Assembly (NCBI GenBank): GCA_902825965.1
Contig: CADEDA010000010.1
Coordinates: forward strand, 47,089-111,088
DNA length: 64,000 nt
Direction of reading: 5' to 3'
Source of the DNA: an uncultured Gemmatimonadota bacterium
GTDB taxonomy: Bacteria > Gemmatimonadota > Gemmatimonadetes > Gemmatimonadales > Gemmatimonadaceae
Shown one piece after another: positions 30,477-38,557 of the stretch. A program made the position numbers and the translations under genes. Positions within the stretch are counted from its first letter, which is position 1. The number at the start of each line of letters is the position of its first letter. Below the pieces are notes generated by a model, which ran no database searches, had not been told where the DNA came from, and saw nothing but the letters and a program-made list of their open reading frames with translations.

Positions 30477-33134
30477 ATGAAGCCCACCCGTCCGCTCTCG
30501 GTAGCGGCAGGGCTCGCGGTCTTGGCCCTTGCGTGCCAGCCGACGACCCCGCCGACCACCACTCCTGCCCCGTCCGCCGGCACGCCGCGGACCGCGACGC
30601 CCGCTGGCGGCGCGCAGACGACGCCCAACACGCCGGGCGGCACGCCAGCTGGCACGCCAGCTGGTACGCCAGGCGGAGCACCGGCGGCGGGCGCCCAGGG
30701 CGCGCCCCAAGGCGCTGGCCAGGGAGCTCCGCCCGCTGGCGGTGACCCGGCGCCGCGTCCCTATGCGCAGGTGATCCGTGGCGACGTGAAGACCAAGGCC
30801 GGCCTGTTCAAGACCCACATGATGGGGAGCTCGCTGTACTTCGAGATCCCGGCCAACCAGATGGGCAAGGACCTGCTGCTCATCACGCAGCTGGCCAAGA
30901 CCAACGAAGGCGACGGCTACGGTGGCACGCCGCTCGACGAGCGCGTGGTCCGCTGGGAGCGTCGCGGCAACCGCGTCCTGTTCCGCAGCATCTCGTACTC
31001 GATGGTCGCCGACCCCTCGACGCCGATCGCCGAGGCGGTGCGCAACTCCAACTATGACGCGATCCTCGCGTCGTTCAACGTCGCGGCGTACGGCCCCGAC
31101 TCGGCCGCCGTCATCGACGTGACGCGCCTCTACACCTCGCCGCCGAACGAGATCGGCGTGGGCTTCGCGATCCGCGGCCAGCTCGACGCGACGCGCACGT
31201 TCCTCGAGCGTGTGGCGACCTACCCCGAGAACATCGAGGTGGAGGCGACGCTGACGATCAACGCGCAGCCCCAGCCGCAGTCGTTCTTCCCCGGGCTGCC
31301 GCCGCAGGCACCGGCGCCGGGCACGCCGCCCACCACCAAGTCGGTGGTCGCGCACTGGTCGATGGTGAAGCTGCCGGAGAAGCCGATGATGCCGCGGCTC
31401 CGCGACTCGCGCGTCGGCTACTTCTACCACAGCACCACCGACTTCAGCCGCCCCGAGCAGCGCGCGCAGCAGCGGCACTTCATCGCGCGCTACCGCCTCG
31501 AGAAGAAGGACCCGACGGCCGCGATCTCCGAACCGGTGAAGCCGATCATCTACTACGTCGACCCGGCGACGCCGACCTGGCTGGTGAAGTACGTGAAGGC
31601 GGGCATCGAGGAATGGCAGCCCGCGTTCGAGGCGGCGGGCTTCCGCAACGCGATCATCGCGAAGGACGCGCCGACCAAGGCCGAGGATCCGGATTGGTCG
31701 CCGGAGGACGCGCGTTACTCCGTGGTGCGCTGGCTGCCGTCGACGATCGAGAACGCGAACGGCCCGCACAACTCCGACCCGCGCACCGGCGAGATCCTGA
31801 ACGCCGACGTGAACATGTACCACAACATCATGAACCTGCAGACCTGGTGGTACTGGACGCAGGTCGGGCCGTTGGATCCGCGCGCCGCGCGGCTCCCGCT
31901 GCCGGATTCGCTCCAGGGTCGCCTGGTGCAGTTCGTGGTGGCGCACGAGGTGGGCCACACGCTCGGCCTGCCGCACAACCAGACGGCCTCGGCCATGTAC
32001 CCGGCCGACTCGGTGCGCTCGCGCACCTGGGTGGCGCGCATGGGCCACTCGCCGACCATCATGGACTACGCGCGCTTCAACTACGTCGCGCAGCCCGAGG
32101 ACTCCATCCCGCTGCAGCAGCTGATCCCGACGGTCGGCCCGTACGACAAGTACTCGATCCGCTGGGGCTACATGCCGATCCCCGGGGCACGGACGCCCGA
32201 TGACGAGCGTGCCGCCCTCGACGCGATCGCGCGCGAGCAGGACACCGTGCCCTGGTACCGCTACGGCGTGCCGGACGACTTCGGGTCCATCCCGTTCACG
32301 GCGTACTCCGAAGCCGTGGGTGACGAGGACGCGGTGAAGAGCACGGCGCTGGGACTGCGCAACCTCAAGCGGCTGATCCCGATGCTGCTGCCGGCCACCA
32401 CGCACGCGACCGAGGACGTGTCGTTCACCAAGGAAGCCTACACGCGCATCCTCGGGCAGATGCAGAACGAGCTGCGCCACGTCGCGATGATCCCGGGCTC
32501 ATCCACGGGCCAGGAGAAGTACGGCTCGCAGCCGGGCGTGCGCTTCACGCCGCTGCCGCGCGCGCGGCAGAAGGCGGCGGTCGCGTTCATGCACGAGAAC
32601 CTGTTCCAGACGCCCACCTGGCTGCTCGACCCGCAGATCCTGCGCCGCCTCGAGCCCGATGGCGCGGTGGCCCGCATCAACGGCGCCCAGCGCGGCATGC
32701 TGGCGACGATGATGGCGGACGAGCGCCTCGCGCGCCTGGTGGAGTACGAGGCCCTGCAGGGCGCCCGCGACGTGTATCCGATGACGGAGTACGTGGCGGA
32801 CATCCGGTCGGGACTGTGGTCGGAGCTCTCGGCCGGGTCGGTGCGGATCGACGCGTACCGCCGCGGCATCCAGCGCGCCTACCTCGAGGTGATCGCGGCG
32901 AAGCTCAATGCGCCGCCCGCCACCACCCCGCGCCTGTCGACGAGCTCGCAGACGGGACAGATCTTCGTCTCCGGTGCGCGTCCCACGACGGACGTGAAGG
33001 CCGTGCTGCGCATGGAACTGCGCACGCTCGACGGGCAGCTCGCCGCCGCGCAGGGCAAGGCCGGTGACGCGATGACCCGTGCGCACCTGGCGGATGCGCG
33101 GTTCCAGATCCGGGAGTTGCTCGACCCCAAGTAA
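30477..33134 (+). CDS. Secreted zinc-dependent metalloprotease (DUF5117/DUF4953)
   Basis: An 885-residue predicted lipoprotein (lipobox LALACQP) with a Pro/Thr/Gly/Ala-rich linker to about residue 100, a DUF5117-like region, and a metzincin-type zinc site HEVGHTLGLPH (490-500, ligands His490, His494, His500; catalytic Glu491). A downstream MGHSPTIMDYARFNY contributes the Met-turn. The family is common in Bacteroidota and Gemmatimonadota and is thought to degrade proteins outside the cell; substrates are unknown. The linker carries a 12-bp DNA repeat (30639-30674). A terminator hairpin follows. Confidence 0.9.
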   Translation: MKPTRPLSVAAGLAVLALACQPTTPPTTTPAPSAGTPRTATPAGGAQTTPNTPGGTPAGTPAGTPGGAPAAGAQGAPQGAGQGAPPAGGDPAPRPYAQVIRGDVKTKAGLFKTHMMGSSLYFEIPANQMGKDLLLITQLAKTNEGDGYGGTPLDERVVRWERRGNRVLFRSISYSMVADPSTPIAEAVRNSNYDAILASFNVAAYGPDSAAVIDVTRLYTSPPNEIGVGFAIRGQLDATRTFLERVATYPENIEVEATLTINAQPQPQSFFPGLPPQAPAPGTPPTTKSVVAHWSMVKLPEKPMMPRLRDSRVGYFYHSTTDFSRPEQRAQQRHFIARYRLEKKDPTAAISEPVKPIIYYVDPATPTWLVKYVKAGIEEWQPAFEAAGFRNAIIAKDAPTKAEDPDWSPEDARYSVVRWLPSTIENANGPHNSDPRTGEILNADVNMYHNIMNLQTWWYWTQVGPLDPRAARLPLPDSLQGRLVQFVVAHEVGHTLGLPHNQTASAMYPADSVRSRTWVARMGHSPTIMDYARFNYVAQPEDSIPLQQLIPTVGPYDKYSIRWGYMPIPGARTPDDERAALDAIAREQDTVPWYRYGVPDDFGSIPFTAYSEAVGDEDAVKSTALGLRNLKRLIPMLLPATTHATEDVSFTKEAYTRILGQMQNELRHVAMIPGSSTGQEKYGSQPGVRFTPLPRARQKAAVAFMHENLFQTPTWLLDPQILRRLEPDGAVARINGAQRGMLATMMADERLARLVEYEALQGARDVYPMTEYVADIRSGLWSELSAGSVRIDAYRRGIQRAYLEVIAAKLNAPPATTPRLSTSSQTGQIFVSGARPTTDVKAVLRMELRTLDGQLAAAQGKAGDAMTRAHLADARFQIRELLDPK
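30639..30674. repeat. 12-bp tandem repeat in the metalloprotease linker
   Basis: Three units, GGCACGCCAGCT twice exactly and GGTACGCCAGGC once, encoding Gly-Thr-Pro-Ala repeats. Confidence 0.85.
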
Positions 33135-33139
33135 GGGCC

Positions 33140-33320
33140 GAGGAGCGAGAAGCGAATACGAAGAGGTAGAGAGTTCAGGAGCGAGAACGGAGGCTCCAAT
33201 GGACAGGGGGAGGCGGAGCAGGTGCTCCGCCTCCCCTTCTCACTTCCCTCCTCCCCTTGCCCCCCTCCCGTTGCCCTCTCCGCCCTCGCGCTTCCCCATC
33301 GTATTCGCTCCTCGCTCCTC
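33140..33320. repeat. Intergenic purine-rich inverted-repeat element with internal terminator
   Basis: A 22-bp arm (33140-33161, beginning GAGGAGCGAG and ending GAATACGA) is repeated inverted at 33299-33320 with one mismatch. Inside lies a perfect hairpin, GGGGAGGCGGAGCA (33207-33220) against TGCTCCGCCTCCCC (33223-33236), followed by TTCT. The inner hairpin is a good terminator for the metalloprotease gene. The outer arms belong to a GGAGCGAG-containing family also seen near 38447, 41534 and 43196. Confidence 0.75.
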
Positions 33321-33382
33321 CACCCCATCACGCTTCGTCCCCAACAAACCCTCCCTTCGCCCCACGTGTCCTAGCTTGCGGG

Positions 33383-34336
33383 ATGCCCGCCGAACCTGCC
33401 GCCTCCGACCTCGTCGCCGCACTCAACACGCAGCTCGCGGGGCGTTACGCGATCACACGCTCGCTGGGCGGCGGCGGGATGTCGGAGGTGTTCCTCGCCG
33501 ATGACCTGGAGCTCACGCGCCCGGTGGTCATCAAGGTGATGTCGCGCGAGCTCACCAGCGAAGGCTCCCTCGAGCGCTTCCGGCGCGAGATCGGGCTCGC
33601 CGCCGCACTGCAGCATCCGCAGCTCGTGCCGGTGCTCAGTGCCGGCGAGGTGCAGCACCTGCCCTTCTACGTGATGCCGTTCGTCGAGGGCGAGTCGCTG
33701 CGCCAGCGGCTCGACCGCGGCCCGCTCTCGGTGCGCGAGTGCGTGAGCATGCTCCTCGACGTCGCCCGTGCGCTCGCGTTCGCGCACGAGCGCGGGGTGA
33801 TCCATCGCGACATCAAGCCCGGCAACATCCTGCTCTCGCGCGGGTCGGCGGTGATCACCGACCTCGGCATCGCCAAGGCGATCTCCGGCACCGCGAACCC
33901 GCGGCGCCTCGACACCCGCGTCACGCCGCACTCCGGCGACCTCACGGTCGCCGGCACTTCGCTCGGCACGCCGGCCTACATGGCGCCGGAGCAGGTGGTG
34001 GGCGATCCTGACGCCAACCACCGCGTGGACCTCTACGCGCTCGGCGTGGTCGCCTACGAATGCCTGAGCGGGGCGCCGCCGTTCGCCGGGCTGAGCGCCT
34101 CGCAACTGCGCGCGGCGCATCTCACGACCATGCCCACCTCGCTGCGCTCGCGGAGGGCCGAGATCCCGCCGGGGCTCGACGCGCTGGTCCTCCGCTGCCT
34201 CGCCAAGGACCCGGCCGCGCGCCCGCGCGACGCGACCGAGATCGTCCGCGCCCTCCAGTCGCCCGAGCTCCTGGAGGAGAAGAAGTCCGCCTGGCGCTCG
34301 CTGCGCGAGCGCCTCGACGGCCTCTTCAAGGCCTGA
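33383..34336 (+). CDS. Soluble serine/threonine protein kinase
   Basis: A 317-residue Hanks-type kinase and little else: glycine loop SLGGGGMSEVFLADD, VIKVM lysine, catalytic loop VIHRDIKPGNIL, DLG instead of DFG (ITDLGIAKA), and TPAYMAPEQ activation segment. The C-terminus ends soon after the kinase fold with no membrane helix or sensor domain, so it is probably cytoplasmic and regulated by a partner or by autophosphorylation. TAGCTT lies 5 nt before the ATG at 33383. It converges with the M16 gene with 3 bp between stops. Confidence 0.88.
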   Translation: MPAEPAASDLVAALNTQLAGRYAITRSLGGGGMSEVFLADDLELTRPVVIKVMSRELTSEGSLERFRREIGLAAALQHPQLVPVLSAGEVQHLPFYVMPFVEGESLRQRLDRGPLSVRECVSMLLDVARALAFAHERGVIHRDIKPGNILLSRGSAVITDLGIAKAISGTANPRRLDTRVTPHSGDLTVAGTSLGTPAYMAPEQVVGDPDANHRVDLYALGVVAYECLSGAPPFAGLSASQLRAAHLTTMPTSLRSRRAEIPPGLDALVLRCLAKDPAARPRDATEIVRALQSPELLEEKKSAWRSLRERLDGLFKA

Positions 34337-34339
34337 GCC

Positions 34340-36487
34340 TCACTTCGCGCGCAGGAACTCCACCGGCTGGCCGGTCGGGCCGAACTTGATGACGCGATGC
34401 GCCGGTGCGACCTCGATCCAGTACGTGCCCGGCGCCTCGCCACCCGTCATCGCCACGCGGTAGGTCTCCACCGTGCCGATCGGCGCCGTGACACTCTCGG
34501 TGCCCATCACCTGCAGCGACCGGGTCTCGATGACGCCGCGGCCCGTGGCCACGAGGTTCACCGTGAACTTCGCGCCCGGCGCCCACTTGAAGTACGGCAG
34601 CAGCGCCTGCAGCACGTTGTCGTCGAGCGCACCCACCGGCACGGCCACGTCGCTGTAGCTCACATCCTTCACGCCCTGCGGGCCCGGCGTCTTGCCGCTG
34701 CCACTCGCCTTCCCCGACGCGTACGTGATGCTGAGCGCGAAGTCCTGGCCGTTGAACTTCCCCGTCTGCCGCGTGTCGCGCATGCTGAGGTCGGCGCCGA
34801 AGCGCGCGACGGTCTCCTGCTGGATCACCGTCGCGAGCTGCGAGCGCTCGCGGTACACCCAGCCGCCATCCGCCTGCGTGAGCGACGCGGTCTGGAACCC
34901 GACCGGCACGGTGCCGTTGAACATCACCGAGAACGAATCGGCCGCCGGCTTCATCGCCGCGAGGTCGAGGTCCAGGGTGAGCTCCTTCACGGTGAGGTCG
35001 TCCGTCTTCATCGGCGCGCCGTCCACCGTCACCATCGACAGTGGGGCGATGGCGCTGAGCTTGTCGGCCAGCTTGGTCGCGTCGCCCACGACCACCACCA
35101 GCGCCGCATCGGCACGGATGCCCTGCCGCGCCGCCGCCAGGGCCTGCTCCGCCGTCACGGCGGCGACCCGCTGGCGGTACGTCTGCACGTAGTCGGTCGC
35201 GAGGCCGAGCAACCGGGCCGTCGCTACCTGCGCGGCCACGGCGTCCGCGGTCTCGGTTTGCAGCGGGAAACGCCCGGTGAGCGTGAGCTTCGCGCGCTCG
35301 AACTCCTCGGCGGGGATGGGCGTGGTGCCCACCGACCGCAACTGGGCCAGCAGCTCGACCAGCGCCGAGTCGGTCACCTCGGTGCGCACCTCGGCCGTGG
35401 CGGAGAACGAGCCGAGACCACGCCGCCGCGTCACGCCGGAGTAGGCGCCGTAGGTCCAGCCCTTTTCCTCGCGCAGGATGCGGAAGAGCCGCGAGTCGCT
35501 CGCGCCGCCCAGCACCTGGTTCGCCACCGAGAGTGCATAGCCGCGCGTGTCCGTCGCCATCCAGGTGGTGTTGCCCACCACGATGTTGGACTGCACCGAG
35601 CCCGGGCGATGCACGAGCAGGATCTCGGTGCGTGCCCGCTGCGGCGCCGGGCGCGTGGCCGGCGAACCGGACGCGACACCGGCCCAGGTGCCGAAGGTCT
35701 GCTCGGCCATCACGCGCGCTTCGGTGGTATCGATCGCCCCGGCGATCACGAGGAGCGCCTGGTTGGGCCGCATCCGCGCCTGATGGAATGCGACCAGGTC
35801 GTCACGCGTGATCGCCTTGAGGGTGTTCTCCTCGGGCGACCGGCCGTACGGATGGTCACCGAACAGCCCCTTGGCGAACGCACGCCGCGCGATGGCATCG
35901 GGCTGCGACTTGGCCAAGGCCAGCGCCGAGAGCGATTGCTGGCGATACAGCTCGACCTCGTCGTTGGGGAAGGTCGGTCGCAGCGCCGCATCGGCGAGCA
36001 GGTCGAACGCGAGGCGCACGTCGTTGCTGAGCACCGCCGCGTTCACCGAGAGGAAGTCCGGCCCGGCCGAGGCGGAGAGCGACCCGCCGACCCCTTCGAT
36101 GGTCGCGGCGATCTGCTCCGCGCTGCGCGACCCGGCGCCCTTGGTGAGCAGGCCGGCGACGAACTCCGCCGTGCCCGTCTTGCCGAACGGCTCGTAGAAC
36201 GAGCCACCCGGCACGGACAGCGACATCGAGACCACAGGCTGCTTGGTGTTGGCGACCACCACGACACGCAGGCCGTTGGCGAGCACCGTTTCCGCGAACG
36301 GCGGGAAGCGGCCCGGCTCGAGCGGCATCGGCGCCGGCGGCGTGGTGGGATACTGCGCCGCGAGCGGCGAGGCGAACGGTGCCGCGGCGATCGTCGCCGC
36401 AACGGCACCCAGGCCGAGCGCAGACAGCGCACGCAGCGCGCGCGAGATGCGCCGCGCGGAACGGGACTGCAGGGGTCCGGACATCAC
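34340..36487 (-). CDS. M16 family peptidase-like protein without the zinc motif (partner subunit)
   Basis: A 715-residue secreted protein with a signal (ALSALGLGAVAATIAAAPFASPLAAQ) and two M16 (insulinase-like) domains. Where active M16 enzymes have HxxEH, it reads GTAEFVAGLLTKGAG, so the zinc ligands are missing and the domain should be structural. A C-terminal region (SQLATVIQQETVARFGADL...) follows the M16 fold. Its start overlaps the stop of the active M16 gene by 4 nt (ATGA), as expected for heterodimeric M16B proteases in which one subunit is catalytic and the other shapes the chamber. Confidence 0.88.
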   Translation of the reverse strand: MMSGPLQSRSARRISRALRALSALGLGAVAATIAAAPFASPLAAQYPTTPPAPMPLEPGRFPPFAETVLANGLRVVVVANTKQPVVSMSLSVPGGSFYEPFGKTGTAEFVAGLLTKGAGSRSAEQIAATIEGVGGSLSASAGPDFLSVNAAVLSNDVRLAFDLLADAALRPTFPNDEVELYRQQSLSALALAKSQPDAIARRAFAKGLFGDHPYGRSPEENTLKAITRDDLVAFHQARMRPNQALLVIAGAIDTTEARVMAEQTFGTWAGVASGSPATRPAPQRARTEILLVHRPGSVQSNIVVGNTTWMATDTRGYALSVANQVLGGASDSRLFRILREEKGWTYGAYSGVTRRRGLGSFSATAEVRTEVTDSALVELLAQLRSVGTTPIPAEEFERAKLTLTGRFPLQTETADAVAAQVATARLLGLATDYVQTYRQRVAAVTAEQALAAARQGIRADAALVVVVGDATKLADKLSAIAPLSMVTVDGAPMKTDDLTVKELTLDLDLAAMKPAADSFSVMFNGTVPVGFQTASLTQADGGWVYRERSQLATVIQQETVARFGADLSMRDTRQTGKFNGQDFALSITYASGKASGSGKTPGPQGVKDVSYSDVAVPVGALDDNVLQALLPYFKWAPGAKFTVNLVATGRGVIETRSLQVMGTESVTAPIGTVETYRVAMTGGEAPGTYWIEVAPAHRVIKFGPTGQPVEFLRAK

Positions 36488-37860
36488 TTGCCCTCCGGCA
36501 CGATCAACATCGTGAACGAGTTCTCAGGACGGAGATACAGCGTGGCCACGCGGCGCAGGTCGGCGAGCGTCACGGCCTCGTAGCGCGAGACCTCGGCGTT
36601 CACCGCGTCCACGCCGCCGAGGAACATCGCGGCGTAGTGCACCGCCTCCGCGACGTTGAGCGCCGTCTGGCGGCCGAAGATGGTCTGTGAGCGCCAGTTG
36701 TTCTTGGCCTTGGTGAGCTCCTCGGGCGTGATGCCCTGCGCCGCGCGTCCCATCTCGCGCTGCAGGCTGCTGCGCAGGGAATCGGCCGAGACGCCCTGGT
36801 TGGCGATCACCAGCGCGCCGAAGATGCCCACGCCGCGCATGGGGCCGAACGGGTTGTACAGCGACTGGGCGGCGACCGCGAGCTTGGCCTCGCGCACGAG
36901 GGCGCGGTTGAGCCGCGAGCTCTCGCCGGCACCGAGGATGGTGGAGAGCAACTCGAGCGCCGGGTAGTCCCCGTGCGCCGGCGGCACCACGCGGTACGCC
37001 GTGAGCACGGCGGGCAGCGTGGCGTTGCGGTCGGCGATGCGCTTGACCTCCTCGCGTCCGGTGGACGCCTGCGGGGCGCACTGCACCGCGGGCGGGGCCT
37101 GGCCCCGCGGGATGCCGCCGAAGTACTCGCGCACCCACTGCTTGGCCTGCGTCGGGTTGAAGTCGCCGGCGATCACCAGCGTCGCGTTGTTGGGCGCGTA
37201 GTACAGGTCGAAGAACGCCTTCACGTCGGGCACACCGGCCGCGTTGAGGTCGTCCATGGACCCGATCGAGGAGTGCGCGTAGGCGAAGCAGCGCTCGCGG
37301 TCGAACATGAGCGGCAGCGAGTCCACGAAGGCCCCGAAGTAGGGCGCGTTGTCCACGCGGAGCCGGCGCTCCTCCTTCACGGCTTCCTGCTGGTTCTTGA
37401 GGTTCTCGGGCGTGATCGCCAGCGAACGCATGCGATCGGCCTCGAGCCAGAGCGCGAGGTTGAGCCGGTTGGAGGGCACCACGTTGTAGTAGTTGGTGCG
37501 GTCGGGCTGTGTGCTGCCGTTGAGGTCGCCACCGGCGCGTTCGACGAGCGCGAAGTGCTCGCTCTTCTTCACGTTGGCCGAGCCCTGGAACATCATGTGC
37601 TCGAACAGGTGCGCGAAGCCGGTGCGACCGGCGCGTTCGTTGCGGGAGCCGACGTCGTACCAGACGTCCACCGCCACCACCTGCGAGGCGTGGTCCTCGA
37701 CGAGGTGCACCTTGAGCCCGTTGGGCAGTGCATAACTCTCCACGCGCACGCGGGTCGGCGCCTGGGCGGCGAGCAGGGCCGGCACCGCGCCCGCGGTGCC
37801 AAGGGCGAGCAGTGCGGCGAGGGAACGGCAACTACGCATCGACCAGCCACGCGATCGCAT
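36484..37860 (-). CDS. M16 family zinc peptidase, catalytic subunit
   Basis: A 458-residue secreted peptidase with a signal peptide, the inverted zinc motif HLFEH at 84-88 (FAHLFEHMMFQGS), and the downstream acidic helix NQQEAVKEERRLRVDN that supplies the third ligand. The N-terminal RVRVESYALPNGLKVHLVEDH is typical of M16B. Either Met1 (37860) or Met8 (37839) could start it; a GGAG lies about 9 nt before the first. It follows dut by 33 bp and is coupled to its non-catalytic partner downstream. Confidence 0.9.
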   Translation of the reverse strand: MRSRGWSMRSCRSLAALLALGTAGAVPALLAAQAPTRVRVESYALPNGLKVHLVEDHASQVVAVDVWYDVGSRNERAGRTGFAHLFEHMMFQGSANVKKSEHFALVERAGGDLNGSTQPDRTNYYNVVPSNRLNLALWLEADRMRSLAITPENLKNQQEAVKEERRLRVDNAPYFGAFVDSLPLMFDRERCFAYAHSSIGSMDDLNAAGVPDVKAFFDLYYAPNNATLVIAGDFNPTQAKQWVREYFGGIPRGQAPPAVQCAPQASTGREEVKRIADRNATLPAVLTAYRVVPPAHGDYPALELLSTILGAGESSRLNRALVREAKLAVAAQSLYNPFGPMRGVGIFGALVIANQGVSADSLRSSLQREMGRAAQGITPEELTKAKNNWRSQTIFGRQTALNVAEAVHYAAMFLGGVDAVNAEVSRYEAVTLADLRRVATLYLRPENSFTMLIVPEGK

Positions 37861-37893
37861 CGCGGTTCTCCGATATCGAGGTGGAAAGTCCGA

Positions 37894-38397
37894 CTACTGT
37901 CCGGTGGAGCCGAAGCCACCCGCCCGGTCGGTGCTGCGGGTGACGGTGCCGGCCGTGAAGGCCAAGGTCTCGTAGCGGGCGAGCACCATCTGCGCGATCC
38001 GCTCGCCGTGCCGCAGCGTGAGCGGGGCGACGCCGCCGTTCTTCACGGGCACGCACCATTCGTCCGGGAAGTCGGCGTCGATGGTGCCCGGGGCGTTCAC
38101 GATCACGAGGTCGGTCTTGAGGCTGGTCCCCGAGCGGGGGCGGACTTGGGCCTCGTAGCCGACCGGGAGCCGCGCCTTGAACCCGAGCGGGATGAGCGCC
38201 TTCTCACCCGGCGCCAGCGTCAGGTGCCGCCCGTCGGCATCGGTGGCGACGCTGCGTGGTGCCGGGACGCCGCCCACGAAGACGGTCACGGTGCCGGCGG
38301 TGAAGCAGGCCGAGAGGTCGTGGCCGGCGCTGGCCGCGGTGGCTCGGCGCGGGGGCTCGACACCTGGGTGCAACGCCTCGAAAAGGATCTCGTTCAC
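37894..38397 (-). CDS. dut: dUTP diphosphatase
   Basis: A 167-residue trimeric-type dUTPase with all five motifs: SAGHDLSA, RPRSGTSLK, NAPGTIDADFPDEW (catalytic Asp), GERIAQMVLA and a C-terminal arm TDRAGGFGSTG. It converts dUTP to dUMP, limiting uracil in DNA. It starts at a GTG (38397) with TACCTT 7 nt upstream and no Shine-Dalgarno. A TVFVGGVPAPRSVATDADGR insertion between motifs 1 and 2 makes it slightly longer than most. Confidence 0.94.
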   Translation of the reverse strand: MNEILFEALHPGVEPPRRATAASAGHDLSACFTAGTVTVFVGGVPAPRSVATDADGRHLTLAPGEKALIPLGFKARLPVGYEAQVRPRSGTSLKTDLVIVNAPGTIDADFPDEWCVPVKNGGVAPLTLRHGERIAQMVLARYETLAFTAGTVTRSTDRAGGFGSTGQ

Positions 38398-38404
38398 GGG
38401 GGAA

Positions 38405-38410
38405 AAGGTA
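38405..38410 (-). promoter_or_regulatory. TANNNT box of dut
   Basis: TACCTT on the minus strand with 7 nt (TTCCCCC) before the GTG at 38397. Confidence 0.5.
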
Positions 38411-38443
38411 ACGTCGCGGGGGCTGGATTGGGTGTACGGAAAC

Positions 38444-38515
38444 GGCGAGGAGCGAGGGCGAGGGGGGAGGGACCGCGGAGGGAGAGAGCGGGAGGGTGCG
38501 GGGTTCGCGGGGGAA
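38444..38515. repeat. Purine-rich GGAGCGAG-type intergenic element
   Basis: A G/A-rich run starting GAGGAGCGAGGGCGAGG, related to the arms at 33140 and 43196. It lies in the divergent gap between dut and the hypothetical gene at 38558. A TAGAAT at 38537-38542 is a possible -10 for the latter. Confidence 0.45.
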
Positions 38516-38557
38516 CCCTCGGGGCGGCGAGTCGTGTAGAATGGTCGTAGTCCCTCC

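Noticed and set aside
33383..34336. DLG instead of DFG in the small kinase as a sign of inactivity
   Set aside because: The metal-binding Asp and Gly are kept and the Phe is often replaced in bacterial kinases; all other catalytic residues are present.
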